Source: Aaosphaeria pasadenensis (Eukaryota > Ascomycota > Dothideomycetes > Pleosporales). From it: 64,000 nucleotides of DNA. The stretch is from the NCBI GenBank assembly GCA_022813625.1, contig JAKLMB010000012.1, positions 806,001 through 870,000 on the forward strand, in the 5' to 3' direction. Shown one piece after another: positions 1-10,189 of this stretch. Numbering within the stretch: position 1 is the stretch's first letter; every line of letters begins with the position of its first letter. The notes beneath the pieces were generated by a model that saw only the letters and a list, made by a program, of their open reading frames with translations, did no database searches and was not told where the DNA came from. The position numbers and the translations under genes are program-made.

Positions 1-2
1 CC

Positions 3-851
3 TCCAAATCGCACACCCAACTCCCACCGCATACCTCCAGCAACCTATTCCCACCGTTCTACAATAGACCACCAACCCCTCTGCCTCCTTCGCCGTCGCT
101 GACATCGCTCCTTCGACCCTCGTTCAGTACGACCACCTCACGGCCGACGACTCCAGAATCGTCCGATGTAGAGCTACCCACACGCACAAACACAAATGGC
201 ACAAGCATAAGCACTCCAGGGTCGTCGGTCAATCTTGCAAGCATCACCAAGTCTGCGCGGCATGCGCCAGCCGTTCCTCGGGCGTCACCCAAAGTTCCGA
301 CGTATGAATACTATGGTTTCGCTGTGTATCTGGCCAGCTCTGCTGCGTTCCTCTTATACATTGTCTGGGCCTATGTGCCTTCGCCTTTGCTGCACCAGAT
401 GGGCATACACTACTACCCCAATCGATGGTGGGCGCTGGCGGTGCCGTGTTGGCTGGTCGTGCTGGTCATATACATATATGCCGCGCTGGCGAGCTACAAC
501 ACACGATATCTGACATCTCCGCTGACGAGCTGCGAAAATCTGGTGGACGAGTGCGCACAGATAGCGATTGTCGACAGGCGCACCGGAGAAATTCTGCGCG
601 GGCGACAACCGCAGAAGGGAAATCAAGATGGCAGGAAGGATAAGGAAAAGGGCATAGACGGGAAAGGCAGTGGGGCAGCGAGTCGATCTAGCTCGATGTC
701 TATCCAACAGCACCAATTCAGCAAATCCGACCAGGTTGACTGGAATCAACTATGGAGCATGGGCACGGACGCAGTCATGGATATACCGCTTGGTGGGGTG
801 AACGAGATTTTGTATGGCGCCGGCCGGGACCGGGCAGATGTTGGGAGATAG
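3..851 (+). CDS. GPI19: PIG-P/GPI19, GPI-GlcNAc transferase subunit (5' partial)
   Basis: This is a subunit of the ER-membrane complex that transfers GlcNAc to phosphatidylinositol, the first step of GPI-anchor synthesis. The frame is open from the window edge, so the start is missing. About 100 visible residues rich in Ser, Thr and Pro precede the PIG-P domain. The domain opens with Tyr-Glu-Tyr-Tyr-Gly-Phe-Ala-Val-Tyr, followed by two hydrophobic segments: one from about base 330, and one from about base 424 beginning at Asn-Arg-Trp-Trp-Ala. The two-helix hairpin, the HYYPNRWWA motif between the helices, and the C-terminal Val-Asp-Trp-Asn and Met-Asp-Ile-Pro segments fit the family. The stop is TAG at 849-851. 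The basic, Gln- and Ser-rich linker before the C-terminal motif looks disordered. The family call is secure; the gene symbol is by homology to the yeast subunit. Confidence 0.86.
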   Translation, partial: SKSHTQLPPHTSSNLFPPFYNRPPTPLPPSPSLTSLLRPSFSTTTSRPTTPESSDVELPTRTNTNGTSISTPGSSVNLASITKSARHAPAVPRASPKVPTYEYYGFAVYLASSAAFLLYIVWAYVPSPLLHQMGIHYYPNRWWALAVPCWLVVLVIYIYAALASYNTRYLTSPLTSCENLVDECAQIAIVDRRTGEILRGRQPQKGNQDGRKDKEKGIDGKGSGAASRSSSMSIQQHQFSKSDQVDWNQLWSMGTDAVMDIPLGGVNEILYGAGRDRADVGR

Positions 852-1713
852 CGACTGCAATACACAACATATCCACATATCCATCACGACTCGGTGCTGC
901 AACTCTGCTGGGCTAGAGGCAACCGAGTGGACTAGGCGTCAAATCAGCGAGCTATGTTTTCATACTGCATCTGCATCTGCTGTCTACAGTACGAGTTGGT
1001 CAATGGATTACGAGGGCATTCCGCCGTCGACCATAATGACGACCACTCTAGCACAGTCACTTCGTATTCGATCCGGAATGATCCCTTTCAGTCCTCTGAA
1101 CGACGGCATCCAAACCGAGAGATATCCATAAGCCACCGTTGCCGTCCTGTGCTTGCTAAGTACCAAAAGCTTGGTCATATATAAGCTCTCCCGAGCTTGA
1201 GCCCGCGTCCGAAATTTCCGAGCTTCAGGTTAGATCGTAGGCAATGGCTTGCAAAGGCTGCACGCCTTGCAGGTTAAGCTTTCCTGTTGTTGGCATTATC
1301 TACGGTCGTGTGCAGGCCAACCTGCAAATAGCTACTGCTACTGCAGAATTCGATTAGCTACCCCGCGACTCCCGCTGCAATCTGGCACTCCCATTGGCTC
1401 CGTCGACCTCCACCATTCACGAGCATATCCACTCCCACCAGCCCAGCAACGTATGACCGCTTTCGTTCTTTTCCGTTGACTTCCTACGGTTTGCAATAAA
1501 AATGCTAATGCTAATGCTGATCAAGATGTCAATTGGGAAAGATCCAATGCATTATAAGACCCGGGATCCCAAGCTTTGATAAGACATTGCTTCTTCTTGC
1601 TCCTCCTCTTTAGCTTTCAACCAAATTGGACATCTGTTTGTGGTGAATTGCAGCCGAAACATCCCCACAACAGCTGTGCGCATATACAAGTCCATTGATT
1701 GAACTCCGTCAAC
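852..1713. other. Intergenic region, PIG-P to acid phosphatase
   Basis: This 862-bp spacer holds the 3' end of the PIG-P transcript and the phosphatase promoter. Short open frames are present, but none has recognisable protein features. A small run of AATGCT units lies around 1500-1518, and a CCAAT plus TATA-like pair lies near 1544-1558. Confidence 0.5.
1553..1558 (+). promoter_or_regulatory. TATA-like box of the acid phosphatase gene
   Basis: TATAAG lies about 155 bp upstream of the phosphatase ATG, and a CCAAT pentamer sits at 1544-1548. Position and spacing suit a fungal core promoter, but the motif is short and unproven. Confidence 0.3.
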
Positions 1714-3218
1714 ATGCAGCACGCCGTTAGGTTGTCCCTCCTCTCCCTTCTCGCTTCGGCTGGAGCCGAGGAGACTGTACTGGGAGCTTACATCTACCAC
1801 CGACATGGTGATCGTACTCCCAAGGCTATTTCGCCTGCCCTCCTCACCACATTGGGCTATGAACAAGTCCATGCCTCTGGCCAATACTGGCGTGATCGAT
1901 ACCTTAGTGGCTCTCAGAAGATCTCCGGAGTCAGCGAGGATGTCGTGAAGCTCTCGCAGATAGCCGTCACCGCGTCTGTGAACGATGTATTGCAGAACTC
2001 TGCCATGGGTTTCACTCAGGGTCTCTATCCCCCTATCGGACAGGAAGTGCAGACACTCGCGAACGGCAACAATGTTCAGGCTCCTTTGAACGGCTACCAG
2101 CTGATCCCCGTTAACACTATCTCGGCTGGTGCTTCGCCCGAGGCTGCTACCTGGTTGCAAGGTGATAGCGACTGCTCCAATGCAAAGATCAGCTCCAACA
2201 GCTACTTCGATAGCAAGGAGTACCAGGACCTCTCCGCCAGCACCAAGGACTTCTATGCTTCCTTGAACCCCGTCGTCAACGCCACTCTCCCGGCAACCCA
2301 GGTCAACTTCAAGAACGCCTACACCGGTCAGTATATCCCCTCGCATCCTTCCCACAAACCTCCCACAGTCTAACAAGAACCCCAGTGTACGACCTCATCA
2401 ACGTAGCCACAATCCACAACCAAACCATCCCCTCCTCCGACCTCCTAACCAACAGCACCCTCCTCCAACTCCACACCCTCGCCAACGCCCACGAATGGGG
2501 CCTCGCCTACAACGCCTCCTCCCCTATGCGCGCCGTCTCCGGCATGCAGCTCGCGGGCGAGATCCTAGACTACATGAACTCGACCATCACGTCCGGCCTC
2601 AAGGGCTCCACCTCCAACAAAATCGGCGTCCAGTTCGGCGCCTACGCAACCTTCCTGTCCTTCTTCGGCCTGGCCGATTTACCCAAGGCGTCCACCGACT
2701 TCACAGGAATCGTCGACTACGCCTCCTCCATGGCCTTCGAGCTCTTCACCACCGCCGACGTCTCCTCCACCACCAACGGCTTCCCCAAGTCCGCAGACGA
2801 CATCAGCGTCCGCTTCCTCTTCCACAACGGCACCGCATCTAACGCTTCCACCCCGTCCGTCTACCCCCTCTTCGGCGGCTCCGCCACCTCCCTCTCGTGG
2901 AAGGACTTCGCATCCTCAATGTCCAAATTCGCAATCCGCACCAACGAAGAATGGTGCACTGCCTGCGGAAACTCGACCGGTACCTGTGCCGCGTACGCCC
3001 CGTCCTCCTCCCCCAACGCAAACAGCAACAAGGGAAGCGACAGCCACATGTCCGCAGCCATCGGCGGCGTCATCGGCGCATTCGTGACCCTCGCTGTCGT
3101 CACGGCGGCGCTGGTTGCCGTCATGCTGATCGGCGGCGTGAGGTTCGCAAGTAAGAAGACGCTCGCGGGCGTAAGGAACGGCTCTGCGGTTGGGCAGGAG
3201 GTCAAGACCAAGGCTTGA
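1714..3218 (+). CDS. Histidine-acid-phosphatase-like secreted/membrane protein
   Basis: Two exons, 1714-2326 and 2386-3218, are split by a 59-nt GT-AG intron with a CTAAC branch site, giving about 481 aa. The first ATG (1714) is followed by a short signal peptide. The catalytic-type motif Tyr-His-Arg-His-Gly-Asp-Arg-Thr-Pro then lies at about residues 28-36. Joining the exons restores Asn-Ala-Tyr-Thr-Val-Tyr-Asp-Leu-Ile-Asn. Many Asn-x-Ser/Thr sequons are present. A Cys-containing segment (Trp-Cys-Thr-Ala-Cys-Gly) precedes a Ser/Asn-rich stalk, one transmembrane helix (about residues 427-454) and a short basic tail, so the protein is probably membrane-anchored outside the cytoplasm. The family is the branch-2 histidine phosphatases. 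The usual downstream His-Asp proton donor is not visible; the equivalent stretch reads Phe-Gly-Ala-Tyr. Phosphatase activity is therefore uncertain. Confidence 0.8.
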
Positions 3219-4760
3219 ATACACACAGCATGAAAGGGGGGATGATATACCGTAACTAATTATGATATAACGAAACTGAATACCAGCAATTCCAACGTGC
3301 ACACATCCATAAAAAAACCTCCAACGTCACTACCAATCAAACAAAATCTATGATTTCGATATACTGAACAAATGTAATTAAGGAAAACCTTACATCAGCC
3401 ATAGTGAACTGGCCATATCAATATGCGAGCGAATATGTCTACATCCATCCAGAAAATCTCCTGACCACCTCTTCCCCTCTTTCTCTTTTTCACAGAGACA
3501 TAGAGTGCAAGGGGGGATATCGCGGGGTATGAAGAGCCGTGCGATCTTAACATTCTGGAGTGTGGGGTGAGATGTAACGAGGGATCATGTCATGGTCAGG
3601 CCAGGGTACTGTATCTTGTCTTGTGTAACACATACAATTGCAATTATAGTAGAACTTTGGTATAACAGAGAGTTTTATTTATAACGTTTGATTTGTGATT
3701 TCAAGAAGAGAAGTAATCAAATATACATCCTTTTCTAGGATCTGCTTAACTGCTTATTACTAAGATGTACATCAGTCAATTCATTTACTATTGGTTTGTT
3801 TATTTATTTATAATGGAGATTAGTTCGATAGTAAAATCCAATCCCGTGTGTTATGGTAAGATGACTTCTCCATCTAAAAAGAAAAGCACTTAACTTCGAT
3901 CGCAAACCCACAAACTGATCAAAAACTCCGACATCACCCAGCATAGCACACCGTTTCCATCTTCGCACCACCTCCATCTCCCCAAGAAAATCAACACCAA
4001 AATTTACCAGGCCAACCCTATCCAATCAAGCAAACCACGAGCCCTTCAAGATGCACAAGAAAGGCTTATTATGCCTACCGTTTAGTTAGAGTATGCGGGA
4101 AATGGGGACGACGTCCGATTCGTAGATTCGCGGTGTTGCTTATCTTCACCTGCATTGTCGTTTTCTTCATTTATATTCGCTGGAAAGCCAAGTAGGTATA
4201 TATGTAATATACTTATGTACAATATCTCCCGACGACAGTACAGATACTCATACCTTTGATCAGCATGGAAGCAGACGTGATAATCCAGAACAATCCTGGC
4301 AATCTCCCCCTCCGTCTCACACAAAGCTGAAGAAGTATCAACGAGAGACAGAGTGAATGCACATGCCCACACCCAGCATCACCGTTGAAGAATCCGACTG
4401 AATTCCATCTTCGTATACATCATTATCTGAGGGGGAAGTGCATTTTTACCTTCGCCGGATGCTTCAGCCTTTTTGTACATGTACAGACCTGCCTCGTCAC
4501 ACTGCTTCACTGTCGTATGTGTATACGTCTGTCCTTCCAATGGAACATGCCAAAGAGGGAGCTATAAACATGCACTCCATCTCTGCCGCATATCTACCAA
4601 TCCACGTCATAATTAACGCAAAGGAAATCCACACCAATACACATACACCGACCATAGCAGTAACACGACAGCACACCTCGTTCTGGTCCTTCTCACTAAA
4701 AGAAGAAAATGGCGTCGCCTCCTGATTTCCCCTCCATTACATTTATCCTCAAACAAATCA

Positions 4761-4793
4761 CATCCCATCCCATCCCATCCCATCCCATCCCAT
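4761..4793 (+). repeat. CATCC pentanucleotide repeat
   Basis: Six perfect CATCC units (4761-4790) are followed by a partial unit. It is a microsatellite in non-coding DNA. Confidence 0.95.
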
Positions 4794-5330
4794 CAGATAA
4801 CCACCCCTCCAAGCACCGCGGAGCGGAAGTCGCCTAGCATGCAAGCCTTCAAATGCCGCTGACGGGAAAGCCAGCATCTCTTGATTCGACGAGACGAACA
4901 TGGCGAGAGGAACGGACATGCGCGCCCGCATGCATGCACATTATGCATGACTCCAAAACAAAACACACATGTTAAGAAGATATACCGTACCCGACAGTGC
5001 GGATCGCACTATCTACGACCTACCTTTTACCTGGATTTGATATCTCTTGCTTCTTACCACATACATACTCGTACCCTACCTCATGTCATGGAGTATGTAT
5101 GTGGAGAGAGCGGCAGCAGCCCCTCTCCACAACACGCTCCCCCCCCCCGAAGACGTCCGAATATGCACATCCCGGGAGTCTCTCATATGCATGCACGCCG
5201 GCTTCCTTCCTCTCAGCTACCCACATACCTCCCTACCTACCAACCATAAAAAAAAAACCTCACATAAAAAACGCGAAAAACCACCCTCCCCCCTTCAGCA
5301 CCCAACACAACCCTTCCCGTATATCCACAA

Positions 5331-5344
5331 CCCCCCCCCCCCCC
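5331..5344 (+). repeat. C14 homopolymer
   Basis: Fourteen consecutive C residues lie in a C-rich part of the gene-poor region. Length errors are likely here in raw reads. Confidence 0.95.
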
Positions 5345-7030
5345 GCGAAACAGAAACCCGCATCTAACCATCCATCGCCCTCATCCATTACCCCTCCCTC
5401 ATCGTCCTTCCGCTCCGTAAACACTGTAGCTGAATGCAGAGGCCAACGTACACACATACATACGTTGAGGGATTTAAGATTGGTCGGGATCGGGATGTTT
5501 GTGAAGGTGTATAATCCGGGGATACCCAATTCGGAAGTTGTAGGTTTGGATATGCTGGGGACTCGAGATGCGGGTAGGTGGGTAGGTATGTGGGTATGGT
5601 AGGCTGTGCATGCACAGGAGCCGAGGTGTACATTGTGTGTATTGAGGTTGAGGTATATATTTTATATGGCGGATCTTGGCTGGTCTTGAAATTCAATACG
5701 TAGAATAGAATAGGATGGGAATACTAGGTTGGAGCGAATGGTTTGTCGGGTGAGGGGAGTTGGATGTTCACCTATGTACTTAACGCACACCGCCGACTTT
5801 ATAAGTACATATATAGGTACGTAAATGTATCAATGTACCTGTAGCATATGAATGGTTTGAGTACATAGGTGCACGGTACATCCCCCTCTGTATAAGTACA
5901 TGCGAACATCAAGCAGACTAGGTTCAAAGAACGTGGTTGTTTTCTTCACGCGAGGTAAATATACATCGTACACATTCGGCATAGCTATCAAATCCATCAC
6001 CTCAACCCAAGCACACAGCATCCCACAACAACAACAACAACACCCATCGCAACTAACCCCAATGACGTCGCCGCGGCCGCCCGCCCGCCGTACCTACCTG
6101 AGTGACAGACCGTAAAAGGTACCCTCGTACCTAATTAAGACAATCGCCGTTACCGCAAAACCACCACGAGGCACTCTTGCGTGTTTGGCTGGCACGCTGG
6201 GTCGATAGCTTAGGTAGGTCGGATCATATGCTTGGTATGTGGTCTACTGTCCTGGTGTGGTGTGGTGTCGGGTGCTTGAAGGGTTTATGTGGGACTGGGG
6301 ATGGGGCGGGGAAGGAAGAGGCATGGGAGGGAGTGGGTTGATGATTAATGAGATGCGTCGTGGTTTGGTGGTTTGGTTGTTCAGCTCGGCGGAGCGGGGA
6401 GAGACGGGTGATGGGTCAGGACAGGTGACGGATGACGGATGACATGGTTACGGGCGAGTGATGAGGGACGATGGATGATGAGAGAGGATGAGGAAGTGGA
6501 GGGGAATGGGCTGCGTGAGAGGTGTACTGGTACATTGGCGTCCGCTATTGATACAGTATATAATAGTGGGTAGTAGTATTAAGAGTACATAGGGCGAGTA
6601 ATAATTGAATTGGTGGACGTTACCATGGAGGTGGACAAAGGACGGATGGATTAGGGATGGGGATAGGGATCATTGGGAATCGGGGTACGGGTAACAGCAA
6701 GTAATAAAATAACTAACAGGTCACAGGAACAGGAACCTAGGTAGACACCTTAGTTAACAGATAATAGGTGTATCGCTGGCATCATCGTCGGAATCGTTTC
6801 GTCATCATCGTTGTCAACTACCTATGTAGTCGTAAATATTTCGCCCATCAGCCATATTCTCCGATGGCTTTGAATACCTAGGTTCTTGTTAACACAGAGT
6901 ATTGGAGACAGGTCATGAAGCAAGCAACGGTTGAAACAGGTGATGGGTCACGCTGACGGGACAACGGGGATCAAGTGTATGCCTGTCAGTAGTGGGAAGG
7001 ACTGGTTGTATGTGCATGTGTACTCGTAAA

Positions 7031-7050
7031 TGCATACCTAGGTACCTAGT
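7031..7050. repeat. Dispersed CCTAGGTA palindrome, longest copy
   Basis: TACCTAGGTACCTAGT at 7035-7050 is the longest of several copies of a CCTAGG-centred palindrome. Others lie near 6735, 6876, 7334 and 10108. They are spread through the gene-poor region between the phosphatase and the kinase. Confidence 0.7.
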
Positions 7051-8168
7051 AGGCAGCAAGCAAGTGGTGGTGATGATAGTGATGAAGGAGGGTGGTGACG
7101 GCTTACATTTGGTGGTGGCCATCTACTTGTATACTGTTCTCGCACTTTGTAGGGGCGCGAGCACAATGCTAGAGGTAGTTATTCGCATTCTCAAGCTCAC
7201 AACAGAAGGGAAGTAAAATTGGAGGGTTACAACAGGAAAAAAAAACAAATCAGCTGCGGCTATGATGATTCAATAGGGGAAAAATTATTTGATGCCACAA
7301 ACAGAACATACATGAGTGTGGGTGTATATACCTACCTAGGTACATACCATATATCAACACAAAGTCAAGCCCACCTTTTTCTCTACTGACCGTATACCTT
7401 TCACAGGCAGTGATCCACACCACACAATAAATGGGCGCGCATCTGTATCTTAATGGCCATCGACAAGAAGAGCAAGAAAAAAAACACCCATTTCAATATT
7501 CCATCATGCAATTTCCACCATGTTACAGGCCGCGCAGACGGGTAGAAACCCACGAACCCCGTAGAGGATAGCCGTTTGAAAACTACGAAGAACTAGACCT
7601 GCCAGACCTGTTGCCGTTTTTCTCATTTCAGTCGGTGGCCGTCCGTTAGCTCAAATCCCCATTTCACGACGTCTCTCTCCCTGGTTTTTTCCCCCTCTAT
7701 GGTTCCCGTTTGAAGAAAATCCCTCATAGTAAAAGTGATTGGAAGGAAAGGGTAGAAGGGGGACGGCGGGCTGTGCTAGCAGTAGCAGTGCAGCGTTGCT
7801 GCATTCCATCCACGGCTAGAAGCTAGAAGCTAGAAGCCTACACGCGAGAGGGACTGGTCTGTACCCGGGACCTACACAAACTACCACAGTACATCCTAAT
7901 TACCTTTTTTTTCCTCACTTGCCAGCCAGTGCAGTCCCCACCCCACGAAAGACGTTTGTTGTCATTCAATATTATCGAATTTCTAATCCATTATTATTAT
8001 TTTCTCTTGTTCCGCGATCGTTGTTGTGCAGTACACAGCTAGATTGGTTACAGTCGGGAGTGCCACCCACCACCTCACCACTACCATTACCGTCGTCCGC
8101 AGGATCACATCACCATAGGATCACCACTATAGGACAGACCATCACCCGTCAATGACCTTGCATCTTCA

Positions 8169-10189
8169 TGTACCGGGTACCTCGTAGCCAACACGACAAG
8201 AAAACGTCCCTTACCATTATTACCAACACGAGAGCACTTTACCTATTCCCCGGGTACTAATCATCTTCTTTCTACTCTTTTCTACCCTCTCAACTATTAT
8301 TATTGTTGTATTACCAATCCGATATCTACACCGCACCGCACTGCACCACTTCACTGCGAGTAGATAGAGAGCCGAGACATACACAGCGCAAAGTAGATAC
8401 TACTGTACCTTGTGATAGTCGCAAAACTACTCTGCAGTGCCCGAAAGGGAAGGGAAGAGGGAACAAGCAAGGCGGCCGCTGATCTTTGTTACGGGGCCTT
8501 GCCACTGACATCTTCGTCTTACAAGCATCCCAATCATCATCAGCATCATCATCATCATCCTCCTATCCTCTCCACACATCCACATCCACATCCACGTCCA
8601 CACTTCGGCATCCGCATCCTCATACGTTGGCCGTCCATCCTATTCCCATTTCCCAGTATCTATTATCCATCCGAGTGGATTGGATTGCCACGAACCCTGC
8701 TCAGCCACCCGCGAACCCTGGAATTTCCCTGACTAAAAGCGTGTACCAAGCCAAATACGTCTACGCAAACATTTCTCACATATACACGCCTCTTCTTCTC
8801 TTTCATATTACCGCTTGAAGAAAAAACACTACTAGGCGCGTGCTGTATTGCGTAGAGTGTTTGGTATAACTACGCCGGTTCACGTGTAAGTAAGCATTCC
8901 TTGCCATGACCCTGCCCTGTCCAAGTGTGGCTGAGTCCTCCGCCAAACAGCATTAGTATTCAACTAATAGACTATAGTTGCGGAGACGGAGACAGAGTGA
9001 CAGTAAAAGCGACAGTAGTTTGAATAGGAACAGCAGCAAGTGACGACAAAAGCAAAAGCAACGGTCGTCCTCGGGTTCCGCGTGCCCGTCAAAGTGCACA
9101 ACCTACGAGGTTATTACACTACCACTACTACTCCCACTTTGTTACCCACCACCACTACCACAGTACCGATACTACGAGTCTCGGTACACCTAAAAGATTC
9201 CAACCTTCTGGACTGTCTAGTATTTACTACCTAGTTATTACCTGGACTGGACTACCTACGTAAAAGTACCTACTACCTAGCAACCTAGTGTAAGTCATTC
9301 CCTATTCGTTGGACTCCCCTAAATCCGCCTACCGATCTACTCAACCTTCCTTCTTCTTCATTCTACCCTACCAGCCTACCACTACCACTACTAAAAGGCC
9401 AAATAAAATAATACCTCATAAAACCCGCTTTGGTCGTTGCCCTTTTGTCATCATCCTCTCCCTCCCATCGACTACTCCTCCCTCTTACTCCTCCTCTTAT
9501 TACTCTTACTCACTCACACACACTCACACTTGACACTCCGTACCCTCTACCTTGCCCTTACCCTTACTCTACTCAAGCCTTGCTCACACAAAACCTAAGC
9601 GTTTCTCGCCTTCCGCCTGCCACCAACACCGCCGCCTACCACAGCGACCACCACCACCACCACCACCACCATTTCGACCTACCCTACCTACCTCACCACC
9701 CACCACAACCACATTTACAATCACAAACCACTACACTGCGCTACCCATTTCTCTCCCTCTCGCCAGAACATTCTTCGTTTCCAAATCGCCCTCTCCGGCG
9801 CCCACCACGGTCATCGTGACTTTTTATAAGAAAGCAGGCCACACCCAGCACACTCTCCCAAACCTCATCTCCACTTCCCACCGCCGACGAACGTACGCCG
9901 TTTTGAGAGTTCCTCAATAACAAAATCTGGGCTGCGCCCCAGCCCTCTCTCTTCGACTTCCACTTCGACTTCCACTTTATCACCTCCTCCCTCTACTACC
10001 ACTCTCAGCTCAAGCCTAATACGTCGCTCCTCTCGACCTCTACTGTCTGACAAAGTCGACTCTCGTACTCTCCACCACCCGATTTCCGCGCGCACCATAC
10101 CTACTCGTACCTAGGCCATCCCCACCATCCACCTCCCACCACTCACCACTCGCAACTTCGCGACCATCGCGACCACCACGACAACCACC
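8169..10189 (+). other. Putative long ATG-poor 5' leader of the SAT4-like kinase gene
   Basis: This 2-kb segment is rich in C and T on the plus strand. Reading it base by base, I find a single ATG (8906), and that ATG would be removed by a candidate leader intron at 8886-8977: donor GTAAGT, ACTAAT branch-like site, acceptor TATAG. It also contains CATCAT runs near 8530-8560 and a CAC repeat near 9651-9671. Absence of upstream ATGs fits a translated mRNA leader, but no transcript evidence is available and the transcription start is unknown. Confidence 0.45.

Larger units (their letters stand above)
3219..8168. other. Gene-poor region with simple repeats
   Basis: About 5 kb follow the phosphatase with no open frame that has protein-like composition, homology or a plausible splice structure. 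The stretch carries a CATCC tandem repeat, a C14 run and several palindromic CCTAGGTA-type motifs. It also has many ATGs, unlike the segment to its right. I see no tRNA, rRNA or transposon signature. A non-coding transcript cannot be excluded. Confidence 0.5.

Noticed and set aside
1552..2376. 274-codon minus-strand frame across the phosphatase start
   Set aside because: It covers the conserved exon of the phosphatase on the other strand and shows no protein family features.
3219..8168. Small open frames of 60-200 codons in the gene-poor region
   Set aside because: Several start only at non-ATG codons, composition is repeat-driven, and no homology or intron structure supports them.
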